A stretch of 64,000 nucleotides of DNA from Candidatus Kapaibacterium thiocyanatum (GTDB lineage: Bacteria; Bacteroidota; Ignavibacteria; Kapaibacteriales; Kapaibacteriaceae). Positions 42,435 to 50,930 of this stretch are shown here, one piece after another. Every line of letters starts with the position of its first letter. Positions within the stretch are counted from its first letter, which is position 1. Made by a program: the position numbers and the translations under genes. Location of the stretch: contig MKVH01000024.1 of the NCBI GenBank assembly GCA_001899175.1, forward strand, positions 310,001-374,000, read 5' to 3'. The notes beneath the pieces were generated by a model. That model made no database searches. It was not told where the DNA came from and saw only the letters and a list, made by a program, of their open reading frames with translations.

Positions 42435-44555
42435 ATGCAGGTACGGATAACGGCGCTGTTGCTTTCCCTCATGCTTCCCGGTACCCTGGCTGCACAAGAA
42501 ATTCGATGGAGATTCTTCGGGACCTTGTTGAGCGCAAGGGCATTTCCCGTAACCGTGCATATCGGACACGGAAAGGTCCTCGTCATTGGTGGAATCGGTC
42601 CTTCGCGCGACAGGAACTGTGAGATCATCGACGTCAATACCGGCCACGTCGAGCTGGCGAAGCCGATGCTCAGGAATCGGCATACGCATACCGCACTGTT
42701 CGACAAGGACTCGAACATCATCGTCATCGGTGGCTACGATAACGGGGCCAGTGTCGACGAGGTGGAGCGATACGATCGTACGACCGGGACGTGGAGCGTG
42801 ATCGGTTCGCTCCTGGTCGGACGTGCCCAGCATGCGGCGTACTGGCTGGATGACGACAGGATACTGGTCGTCGGTGGTCGTGACGAGAGCATCGTTCCCA
42901 TGGCCCTGGCCGAGATATTCACGGTATCCACGGGGAAGTCCGTTCGGATCAGATCCCATCCGTTTCCCATGAGTACGCCGGTTACCGTACGGGGCAGGAC
43001 GGGACAATGGGCCGTGGTGGGCGGTAGAGGCGGCCAGAAGAATTCCTATCGGGAGCGGTACGGATATTCCTATGTCGACAGTGCCTGGACGCGCACGATG
43101 GCGCTGAACGACAGTGTCTGTTATCCCGCAACGACGCAGTTGTGGGACGGACGCGCACTCATCTGTGGCGGCGCATATCAGGAAGAGCCGTTCGTGACAT
43201 CCGACAGGGCCTATGTCTTCGACGGGACACAGGTGCATGAGATCGGGCGCATGACGGATGGACGGCAATGGGCGGGTGTAGCGCAGATATCGCCGTCAAG
43301 AGCCGTCGTCGCTGGTGGGAATGCCACGAATGTCGTCGTCCTCAGCTCGTCCGACTGGATCGATCTCGACGCCGGGAGCATCCGCCCCGGACCGTCGATG
43401 AAGGGTCCGCGTGTATTCCACGGAACCGTCTCCGTTCCCACCGCATATGGGCTGGATGGTGTTCCGACGAATGCCGTGGCTCTCGTTATCGGTGGTCGCG
43501 ACGAACGTGACAGTCTGTTGTCCACGATCGAGATCCTTGCCAGGACATGTTCCGACAGTATCGACGCCATTCGCGACGATGCCGTACGTATGGCCGGAAG
43601 CACGAAGACGATGGATGATGACGGCGTCCTGCTGACGGATGCGATTCCGTTTTCGGCCGGTGCGATATGGAGAACGACGAAGGTCTCCACCGGTCTTGGC
43701 TTTACCGTGTCCTTCAGATTCCGGATGATGGAGGGGCACGATGGCGATTTACCCGACGGATCGCTTCCCGGGGCCGACGGTATCGTCTTCGTCGTACAGA
43801 ACGATGGGCCGGCCCAGGTCGGCAAGGTCGGTGAGGGCATCGGATACGATGGGACACCGAAAGCTCTCGCCGTCGAGTTCGATACGTATCTCAATCCAGC
43901 ATATAGCGATCCCGACGGCAATCACATCGCCGTTCAGACAGGTGGGCTCGGTCCTTGTCGAGCGGAGCACGTCGCACCGTACAACCTCGGGATCACGACC
44001 AAGGTCGTTGCGATCGTTCCCGACGGCAGGATCTATCACGGCAGGATCGACTACCATGGACGGACGCTGAAGATCTATCTTGATACGACGGGGCGGTTCG
44101 ATTGGCCTGCACTGGTCGTCAACGACGTCGACCTGGCACCATTGCTCGGACTCGATCCCTCGACGACCGCATGGATCGGTTTCACGTCCGCCACGGGTAA
44201 ATCCGTCGAACGTCACGAACTGCTCTCATGGACACTCGATGGATGTAGTGGTCTCGCTACGTCGGTTGCCGACGGTGTCGTCTCTCCGGTCCCGAAGGAG
44301 CTGACGGGCAGTACCGTTATCGTTCCCATGCCGTCCCAGAACCGGGGACGCTTGTATACGGAAGTGGTCTTCGGCGACAATACGGTGATAGTGCTGGAGG
44401 ACGCCGCCGGCAGAGCGCTGGGTACCGTGCATGTTCGAGGTGGCGAGTTGAGGCAGGGTTTCGAACTTCCGTTCCATCCCGCGGCAGGCTCCTATCTCGT
44501 TCGGATCACGGATGGCATGCATTCAGCTTCCGTTCCCTGGATCGTTCTGAAGTGA
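42435..44555 (+). CDS. Secreted Kelch-repeat / L-type-lectin protein with T9SS-like C-terminal domain
   Basis: A 706-residue exported protein. A signal peptide (ITALLLSLMLPGTLAAQ) is followed by about six Kelch blades over residues 40-370, marked by VLVIGGIG, NIIVIGGYDNG, RILVVGGRD, ALICGGAY and ALVIGGRDERD. An L-type lectin domain follows around 385-610 (LPDGSLPGADGIVFVVQNDG, GIGYDGTPKALAVEFDTYLN, TSATGKSVERHELLSW). The last 80 residues (IVPMPSQNRGRLYTEVVF through FHPAAGSYLVRITDG) resemble a type-A T9SS sorting domain. It is probably a surface carbohydrate-binding protein. The start at 42435 fits the signal peptide. A truncated paralogue lies immediately downstream. Confidence 0.85.
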   Translation: MQVRITALLLSLMLPGTLAAQEIRWRFFGTLLSARAFPVTVHIGHGKVLVIGGIGPSRDRNCEIIDVNTGHVELAKPMLRNRHTHTALFDKDSNIIVIGGYDNGASVDEVERYDRTTGTWSVIGSLLVGRAQHAAYWLDDDRILVVGGRDESIVPMALAEIFTVSTGKSVRIRSHPFPMSTPVTVRGRTGQWAVVGGRGGQKNSYRERYGYSYVDSAWTRTMALNDSVCYPATTQLWDGRALICGGAYQEEPFVTSDRAYVFDGTQVHEIGRMTDGRQWAGVAQISPSRAVVAGGNATNVVVLSSSDWIDLDAGSIRPGPSMKGPRVFHGTVSVPTAYGLDGVPTNAVALVIGGRDERDSLLSTIEILARTCSDSIDAIRDDAVRMAGSTKTMDDDGVLLTDAIPFSAGAIWRTTKVSTGLGFTVSFRFRMMEGHDGDLPDGSLPGADGIVFVVQNDGPAQVGKVGEGIGYDGTPKALAVEFDTYLNPAYSDPDGNHIAVQTGGLGPCRAEHVAPYNLGITTKVVAIVPDGRIYHGRIDYHGRTLKIYLDTTGRFDWPALVVNDVDLAPLLGLDPSTTAWIGFTSATGKSVERHELLSWTLDGCSGLATSVADGVVSPVPKELTGSTVIVPMPSQNRGRLYTEVVFGDNTVIVLEDAAGRALGTVHVRGGELRQGFELPFHPAAGSYLVRITDGMHSASVPWIVLK

Positions 44556-44575
44556 TGTACTGCTGACGGTATGGA

Positions 44576-44614
44576 GTCCCCTTCTCGTGCGTGGTGTGAA
44601 CGAGCAGTGGGGAC
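44576..44614. terminator. Interrupted hairpin after the Kelch-lectin gene
   Basis: GTCCCC/GGGGAC and an inner CTCGT/ACGAG pair across an 11-base loop, 20 bases after the stop codon. There is no T-run; terminator function is tentative. Confidence 0.35.
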
Positions 44615-44728
44615 GCTGTCGGGATACTACATCTGCGCTTTCCCGAATCGAACCGTTGTGACGATACTACCCGATTGGGCTCATGCATATTCGATCTATG
44701 AGCTCATCTCAATATTGTGGTGTCTGAT

Positions 44729-45670
44729 ATGCTCCTACGAATGGCGGTAGTCGCGATATTGTTATCCATGGCCTGCTTGCTAAGAGCGCAGGACCCTGAA
44801 TGGCAGAATTTTGGGAACCTGAATCAGGCAAGAACCCACGCTCAGGTCGCGAATCTTGGCCATGGTCTGGAAGGACTTCGAAGGGGAGGACTACCATGCG
44901 GCAGGCACTACCCGCATCGATGGTGGAACCGTGGTCCTCACGGAAACGCAGCCGTATTCGGATGGTGCGGTCTGGAGCAGGAAGCAGGTTGAAGGTATGG
45001 GAGGCTTCGCCACGACCTTCACGTTTCGCATGACGAACGGCAACGATAACGAGTTGCCGGACGGCTCCCTTCCCGGTGCCGACGGTATCGTGTTCGTGGT
45101 CCAGAACTCGGGCCCGACGGCACTCGGCAAATCCGGCGAAGGTATCGGCTACGAAGGAATGCCGAAGACGTTGGCCGTGGAATTCGACACGTATCTCAAT
45201 CCCGCACGACGGGACGTTTCGAGCGCCCGGCATTGGTCGTCGATAGTGTCGATATCGCAAGTCTGCTGGGACTCGGTCCGACCGGCACGGCCTGGATGGG
45301 CTTTACGTCCGCGACGGGCAAGTCCGTCGAACGTCATGAACTGTTGTCATGGCGCATGAGCGATTGCAGCGGTCTTCTCGCGACCTCGGTGGATGAGGGC
45401 TCCGACGGTCATGGGGCGTCGGGTGCATCGCGTATCGTACCGATGCCTTCACGCGATGCAGCACGTCTGTTCTCGACGGCGATGACCGAAGGGAAGGTGA
45501 CGATCGTGCTGTATGACGTTACTGGCGCCACGCTCGGTACTACTGTGGCCGGAGCCGGTGAGCTGGCCTATGGTGTCGATCTCCCGTTCCGTCCGTCGAC
45601 GGGCACGTATTACATCCACCTCACCGATGGTATGCGATCCATCACGTTGCCGTGGGTCGTGATGCGATGA
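44729..45670 (+). pseudogene. Deletion-scarred paralogue of the Kelch-lectin gene
   Basis: Three reading frames in succession match the upstream neighbour. 44729-44870 encodes a signal peptide and the first mature residues (AQDPEWQNFGNL). Then a frame change omits all Kelch blades. 44856-45212 resumes with the lectin domain (LPDGSLPGADGIVFVVQNSG, EFDTYLNPA). A second jump at about 45212 removes roughly 60 residues, and the frame of 45233-45670 continues TTGRFERPALVVDSVD, TSATGKSVERHELLSW and the T9SS-like tail. The middle frame therefore reads out of register to a stop at 45359. The two losses and frame breaks argue for a dead gene; an assembly collapse between near-identical copies is the alternative. 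Confidence 0.8.
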
Positions 45671-45698
45671 AGCCAGATCGTGTGGAACGGTCGGTGAA

Positions 45699-46406
45699 CT
45701 ATCCCTGGAGCGGATGGCCGATACTGCGCAGAAGGGCCTCGATCTGCAGGTCTCCGTATCCGTACTCCGGATGCTCCTGCAGGAACCGTACCATGATGTC
45801 GTACGATGACGTGATGCCCTGGTCGATATAGGAGCGGAGGATGGCCACGTCGCTCGCTACCGGATTGTCCGGACCCGTCACCCTGCCGAGGTGGAGCCTG
45901 CACGCCTCCCGTAAGGGGAGCAGGACAGGCGGTGCATCTTCCTGAACGGCGAGGGCCATTTCTGCCGCATCGCCGCCCGCATAGATACGCCACATACGTG
46001 CGGCATAGGCGAGGTCCTCATGATGCAGTTCGATGGAAGAGTCGCTGCAGCGGACGTGGATCCGTGCGCCCATGGTATAGGGTGGGCGCAGATGATAGAG
46101 CAGGAAGGCCTGATTGATCTGGCACATCAGGTCCTCGTCGAACCATAGCCGCAGGTCCCTGATCCTTCCGGTGGCGGTGATGCGCGTGAACTCTTCGACG
46201 ACCTTCGTGCGGTAGTCGCTGGTATCCGCGCCGTAGGTCGTGCGGATGAAGGCCTCGCGTAGATTCCAGAATGCCTCGTTCGCGATGGGGCCGTCGATCG
46301 GGCCTATGGCCAGTATTTCGCGCCATACGGCGATGGAATTTCCGGGGAACCGTTCCTGAAGGTCGGTTACGGCAAGGTCGCCGTTGGCGACATGAAGTAC
46401 GTTCAT
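45699..46406 (-). CDS. DUF1835-family protein
   Basis: A 235-residue soluble protein starting MNVLHVANGDLAVTDLQE, the usual opening of DUF1835 proteins, with ILAIGPIDG and a central ARIRDLRLWFDEDLMCQINQ-like segment (here GRIRDLRLWFDEDL), then helices to the C-terminus. The biochemical role of the family is not known. It overlaps the upstream AEC transporter gene by four bases, implying coupled expression. It converges on the pseudogene. Confidence 0.75.
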   Translation of the reverse strand: MNVLHVANGDLAVTDLQERFPGNSIAVWREILAIGPIDGPIANEAFWNLREAFIRTTYGADTSDYRTKVVEEFTRITATGRIRDLRLWFDEDLMCQINQAFLLYHLRPPYTMGARIHVRCSDSSIELHHEDLAYAARMWRIYAGGDAAEMALAVQEDAPPVLLPLREACRLHLGRVTGPDNPVASDVAILRSYIDQGITSSYDIMVRFLQEHPEYGYGDLQIEALLRSIGHPLQG

Positions 46407-47314
46407 ACGAGATACGGTAGTGTAAGCATGGAAACTACGGTACCTACCAGGATGGTCTGGGCGAGAATCGCTTCATCCAGGCCGTACCGTTCGGCGAAGA
46501 CCATCGTGAGGACCATCGTGGGCATCCCCGCTTCGAGCATCGTCGCACGCAGGACGTCCGGATCGGCGATCCACAGATGGACCAGCGGCGAGGCGAGCAA
46601 TGGGGCCACGACGAGCTTGATGCCCACCGATGGCAACGTCCATGGAAGGATCTTCCATTGCGGAGGCCTCAACGCCAAACCTACGGCGAAGATCATCAAC
46701 GGCGCCACGCAGCGTCCGGCCATCTCACAGGCCTGACCGATGGCATCCGGCAGCGGTACGTCGAGGAGGTTGAGCGTGATGCCTGCGATGGCTGCCACGA
46801 GCGGTGGCAGTGTGGCGATCTGACGCAGCGCTTCGCCGATGGTATGACGTTTGCCCTTCGTGCCGTATTCCACGGCAATCAGCGTACCGAGCGTGAACAG
46901 CATTGGGGACATGCCAAGAAGGTCGAACAGGACGGGAACGCGGCGAACGTGGTCGCCGATCATCGCTGCCGTGACGGGCAAGCCGAGATAGGTGGCATTG
47001 CACCATGCGGCTGCGAGGATGAGGGCTCCGATGGTAGGCCCCGCGAGACGCTTGCGCAGCAGCATACCGTAGACGAGCCATGCCAGCGCCGCGGTGCCGA
47101 GAATCGTGACGATCGATACGGCAGGTACGGCGATCAGATCCGTGGTTTCGGGCGCGGTATATAGGACGTGGAACGTGAGTGCCGGAAGGAAAATGTTGAG
47201 CACGATGCTTCCGATGATGCGCCGCACGTCCGACGGCGGCGGAACGTTCCTGATCCATCGATAGGCGATGCCTGCACCGAGCAGAAGGAAGAGGGAGAAG
47301 AATGCAGCGATCAT
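46403..47314 (-). CDS. AEC-family (auxin efflux carrier-like) membrane transporter
   Basis: A 303-residue inner-membrane protein with about ten hydrophobic helices in two inverted halves, separated by a cytoplasmic loop near residues 155-165 (EYGTKGKRHTIGEAL). Typical features are the N-terminal LFLLLGAGIAYRW, VLNIFLPALTFHVLY, and ATMLEAGMPTMVLTMVFAERYGLD in the second half, which carries the conserved broken-helix proline. AEC proteins export small organic acids or amino acids; the substrate is unknown. It starts in a 503-base gap and leads a two-gene unit with the DUF1835 protein. Confidence 0.88.
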   Translation of the reverse strand: MIAAFFSLFLLLGAGIAYRWIRNVPPPSDVRRIIGSIVLNIFLPALTFHVLYTAPETTDLIAVPAVSIVTILGTAALAWLVYGMLLRKRLAGPTIGALILAAAWCNATYLGLPVTAAMIGDHVRRVPVLFDLLGMSPMLFTLGTLIAVEYGTKGKRHTIGEALRQIATLPPLVAAIAGITLNLLDVPLPDAIGQACEMAGRCVAPLMIFAVGLALRPPQWKILPWTLPSVGIKLVVAPLLASPLVHLWIADPDVLRATMLEAGMPTMVLTMVFAERYGLDEAILAQTILVGTVVSMLTLPYLV

Positions 47315-47817
47315 GCAGGCTCGCAGGCCGGGGCGATGTTGTTGGGATGATGTCCGTGACGTTTGCCGACGTCGCGAATCTATGGGGAAAAGGAATGCTG
47401 CCGTGATCGCAGCCCGCCCGTATGCCGGGCCGACGCTTGCAGCACTCTCGCGACGGCACCATTCGATGCAGGTCCTGTTCCATCGGAATCGCGTGTCCGT
47501 TCAGCTCTCTGTATGCGGCATGCGGTACTCCGATATGGACAGGGACCATCCCGTGGAATCGTGTCCCCCGGGATACGATACGTTCACAATGCGGACGATG
47601 ATCCGGACGACCTCCGTTCCGGACACATACCACCATGTCGATACGGACATAGGCGATAGTAATCAGTTGTTCAAGCCATACCACCCCAACGTAAAGTATG
47701 GGTAGCGAAAGAGTACCCTAAGTCGTAATTGTGCTGATACAACTGCGTGGGAACGTCACACGAGCGCAGGCTTGGGTACGGTATGGCTATACAATCCGAT
47801 ATTCTGAAGGGCTACTG
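47315..47817. other. 503-base intergenic region
   Basis: Separates the divergent AEC transporter and LytTR regulator genes. Open frames here are short, arginine/cysteine-rich and antiphase, so I do not call a gene. A near -7 element for the transporter (CGAATCTA on the plus strand, TAGATTCG on the minus strand) lies at about 47376-47383. A small hairpin GGGTA/TACCC with a nine-base loop is near 47700. The region is long for this genome and may hold LytTR or other regulator sites that I cannot identify. Confidence 0.4.
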
Positions 47818-48573
47818 ATGACGATGCACACGGTGCTGATGATGGATGGCAAGAAACAACAGATAGTGGAATCCTTGCTGGAGCATATCGACATCATTGA
47901 CTACGAGATCAAGATCGTTGACGTCTGTACTACGGCTCTGGCCCTTCGGGAAGTTCTGCGCATGACGAAGCCCGACCTCGTCATCATGGATCCCGGTGTC
48001 GACCAGGGGATCACGTTGAGATCATGGCAGCAGAGGTACGGGACCAGGCCGGCATTGATGTGCATCACCGCCGACGCCCGGTTCGCGATGGATGCCTTCG
48101 ATGCCGGCGCCGCGCACTATCTCCTGATGCCGCTCGATCTCCCGGTGTTCATGGAGGGCTTGTCCCGCATACGCCGTCAGTTGCTGCACAATGCTTCCTA
48201 TGGCGCGACGACGCGGGAGCGTCTGTTCCCGTTCCATAACAATCTCGTCGCCCTTCCGGGCAACAAGGGAATCGACCTGCGTCCGAGCGAACAGATCATC
48301 CGTGTGCGTGGTGAAGGCAGTTACAGCAGGTTCTTCCTGGCGAAGGAGTCGGCGAAGGTGCTGGCGAAGAGTATCGGAGAATGCGAGAAGGTGCTGGCGA
48401 AGATGGGCTTCGTCCGTGTCCATCGCTCGAACCTCGTGAACGTCCAGCATATCAGTCGTATCGTGCGTGGCAAGGCCTTCCGCCTGCAGATGAGTAACGG
48501 TGACGAAGTCGAGATCTCGGACAGGTATCGCAACGAGCTCCTGTCGATGCTGCCCACACCGGGACGTCATTGA
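47818..48573 (+). CDS. LytTR-type response regulator with degenerate receiver
   Basis: A 251-residue transcription factor. The receiver domain (residues 1-120) keeps the candidate acceptor Asp58 in DLVIMDPGVD. It has only one acidic residue at the N-terminal metal site (VLMMDGKK), and Met104 replaces the conserved Lys (YLLMPLD), so normal phosphorylation chemistry is doubtful. The C-terminal LytTR DNA-binding domain is intact: IIRVRGEGSYSRFFL, KMGFVRVHRSNLVNVQHI and MSNGDEVEISDRYRNELL. No histidine kinase is next to it. The ATG at 47818 is chosen because the earlier frame from 47731 lacks receiver similarity. The secreted glycine-rich protein gene starts 31 bases downstream and may be a target or operon partner. 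Confidence 0.87.
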   Translation: MTMHTVLMMDGKKQQIVESLLEHIDIIDYEIKIVDVCTTALALREVLRMTKPDLVIMDPGVDQGITLRSWQQRYGTRPALMCITADARFAMDAFDAGAAHYLLMPLDLPVFMEGLSRIRRQLLHNASYGATTRERLFPFHNNLVALPGNKGIDLRPSEQIIRVRGEGSYSRFFLAKESAKVLAKSIGECEKVLAKMGFVRVHRSNLVNVQHISRIVRGKAFRLQMSNGDEVEISDRYRNELLSMLPTPGRH

Positions 48574-48604
48574 CGGATGAAGGACGTGTCGTACATTACC
48601 GTCC

Positions 48605-50875
48605 ATGATCCGCAGGTTCCTATTCTTTCTCGTGGTGACATGTTGTACGGCGTCGGCGCAGCCCGTCCGTATCGGTGGAATCATCAATGACTATGCCGAA
48701 GTGCTGGATCTCGCCCTTTGCGCGAATACGGTCCGGGTCGACGACGTATCGGGCTTCACCACAGGCGACGTCGTGCTTCTCATCCAGATGCAGGGTGCCA
48801 CGCAGGATACGAATCCCGGAGCTGGACAGGGTAGACTGCGTTCGATAGGCACGACCGGCCGTTTCGAACGTAACGTCGTCGCCTCCATCACGGCGAGTGC
48901 CACTCCGGGCTCGACGGGCGGCGACATCGTCCTGCGCAACCGGATATCCCAGCCGTTCACACCCGGTAACGGCGTACAACTCGTACGGATGCCGGTCTAT
49001 GCTTCGGCCGTCGTCGTATCCCGCTTGACATGCCGTCCATGGGACGGGCGTCTTGGCGGCGTCCTGGCCCTGCAGGTCAGCGATACGCTCTATATGGAAG
49101 AGGACATCTCGGTGGCAGGACGAGGCTTCCGTGGCGGTCGTGCGAGGAAGGGTAACGGGGCGATCGTCGATACGGTCGGTGCGACGGATGATGCGGCCGG
49201 CTTCGTTGGAAGCCGTGGCGAGTCGGTGACCGCGAATGCCCTGCCTTATGGAACGGCACGCTCCGTCAATGGCGGTGGTGGCGGAGGGGCAATCCTCGGA
49301 GGAGGCCAGGGAGGTTCGCATCTCGGATGCGGAGGACGTGCCTATCGTCGGTACAACGCTACGTCCGGTGACCCGCTGTCCTATGATGCCGGTGTGAACT
49401 GGCTGTTCATGGGCGGCGGTGGAGGTTCCGCATTCCGTAACGGTGGTGAAGCTCATGGTGGCGACGGTGGGGGCATCCTCGTGATCGACGTGCCCGTGCT
49501 GAAGGGCGATGGAACGCATGTGATCTCCGCTGCGGGTGGCGATGGTGCTTCGGAACCCAACGGTGCAGGCGGTGGTGGCGGGGCCGGAGGCGCGATGCTG
49601 ATCACGGCCGTTTCCATCGTCGACGTCCCGACGCTGCTGGCGCACGGTGGTGCAGGGGCCACGGGAGGTCCCGATCCGTACGGTAATGGCGGCGGCGGCG
49701 GTGGTGGAGTCGTTCGCCTCGGAACCATCAATGCATTCAACCTGAATCCGAGCTCGTATGCGGGTGGACGTGGCGGACGGAAGATCGATTCGGTACGCCT
49801 CGGCGAAACGGGATGCGACGGAAGCGTCTTCTATAACGTGACCATCAACGGCGATACGAATGCCTTCGAACCGGCATCCTTCCATCTCAGTCCCGATACG
49901 GCCGTATGTACGGGCTCCATCGTACGGCTGGTCGCGAGCGGAGGCCTCACGACGATGTGGTTCGGTCCGGATGGTCCGATATGCGATGATTGCGATTCGT
50001 TGTCATGGCAGGCCGATTCGTCAGTGACGTTGAGCGCGATCGTCGTGTTCCCCGGTGGTTGCGCCGATACGGCGAGCATACGCATCACCGTGCGGGAGAG
50101 ACCGGAACTGAAGGTCGTCGATCCACCCCCGATATGCCTCGGTGATACGGTACGGATCGAAGCGCCGGCAGGATTCGCATCATACCTGTGGACGACGGGC
50201 GCGACGTCGCGCTCCATCGACGTCACCGTTGCGGGAGTGTACGGGGTCGATGCTACGGATGCAGGAGGCTGTACGGGGACGGCGAGCTTCGCGGTCCGGT
50301 ACAGGGAGGGAAATGGCCTGTCCTTCGTCGACGGTGATGCCCGACGAGGAGAGATCGCATGGTTCGATCTGGCCCCCGGCCAGCGCATCTGCCGTACGCT
50401 GACGCTCCGGAATTCGGCGGACACGGCTGTCGTCATCACGGCGCCGAGGTTCGCACGCGGAGTCGACGTGTCGTCGCCACCCGGCCAGTTCCCGATCGGT
50501 GTCGCACCACACGGCGATGCCGTCATCGTCGTCTGTGCCGGAGGTACGATGCCCGGTGAATATCGCGATACGTGTTACGTACCTGCCGGATGTTCCGAGT
50601 TGCCCCTGGAGATGGTGCTGTTCGTTTCCGAGACACGTGCGTTCACACGTTGCAACGTGGAAGTCACGAGCGACGGAGAACGGCATGTCGTCGTCCCGGT
50701 CGTGGAGGCACACGAGTCGATAGAACTGATCGCGGAAGGCCAGGAGTGGTCGATGTATGCGACGGACGGTGCCCTGCGCGCGAGTCGGGGCGATGCGGGA
50801 TCGTTGTTGCATATCGCGTCGGGAGTCTATGCCTTGCATACGCCGAAACACGTCACGCTGATGCTGATCTACTAG
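48605..50875 (+). CDS. Secreted glycine-rich protein with T9SS-like C-terminus
   Basis: A 756-residue exported protein with a signal peptide (FLFFLVVTCCTASAQ). Residues 20-180 are strand-rich. Residues 210-390 form a glycine-rich core with many GGGGG runs (for example VNGGGGGGAILGGGQGG and GNGGGGGGGVVRLG). After that come Ig-like or PKD-like modules with disulfide-type Cys pairs (VCTGSIVRLVASGG, ICLGDTVRIEAPAGFASYLW, typical of Bacteroidota gliding-type repeats). The final 75 residues (SMYATDGALRASRG, ASGVYALHTPKHVTLML) look like a type-A T9SS sorting domain. Probably a surface structural protein. It directly follows the LytTR gene. Confidence 0.78.
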   Translation: MIRRFLFFLVVTCCTASAQPVRIGGIINDYAEVLDLALCANTVRVDDVSGFTTGDVVLLIQMQGATQDTNPGAGQGRLRSIGTTGRFERNVVASITASATPGSTGGDIVLRNRISQPFTPGNGVQLVRMPVYASAVVVSRLTCRPWDGRLGGVLALQVSDTLYMEEDISVAGRGFRGGRARKGNGAIVDTVGATDDAAGFVGSRGESVTANALPYGTARSVNGGGGGGAILGGGQGGSHLGCGGRAYRRYNATSGDPLSYDAGVNWLFMGGGGGSAFRNGGEAHGGDGGGILVIDVPVLKGDGTHVISAAGGDGASEPNGAGGGGGAGGAMLITAVSIVDVPTLLAHGGAGATGGPDPYGNGGGGGGGVVRLGTINAFNLNPSSYAGGRGGRKIDSVRLGETGCDGSVFYNVTINGDTNAFEPASFHLSPDTAVCTGSIVRLVASGGLTTMWFGPDGPICDDCDSLSWQADSSVTLSAIVVFPGGCADTASIRITVRERPELKVVDPPPICLGDTVRIEAPAGFASYLWTTGATSRSIDVTVAGVYGVDATDAGGCTGTASFAVRYREGNGLSFVDGDARRGEIAWFDLAPGQRICRTLTLRNSADTAVVITAPRFARGVDVSSPPGQFPIGVAPHGDAVIVVCAGGTMPGEYRDTCYVPAGCSELPLEMVLFVSETRAFTRCNVEVTSDGERHVVVPVVEAHESIELIAEGQEWSMYATDGALRASRGDAGSLLHIASGVYALHTPKHVTLMLIY

Positions 50876-50930
50876 CGCATGTCGCTCGTTGTCGCCGTTC
50901 GACCATCGTATGGCGGGGTATCGCGACGTA

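Noticed and set aside
42354-43268. N-terminal extension of the FkbM frame
   Set aside because: It lies antisense to the Kelch-lectin gene, and a good promoter element is present before the ATG at 42353.
47268-47705. Two overlapping plus-strand open frames in the long intergenic region
   Set aside because: Composition is Arg/Cys/Pro-rich without domains, start context is poor, and part overlaps the transporter gene on the other strand.
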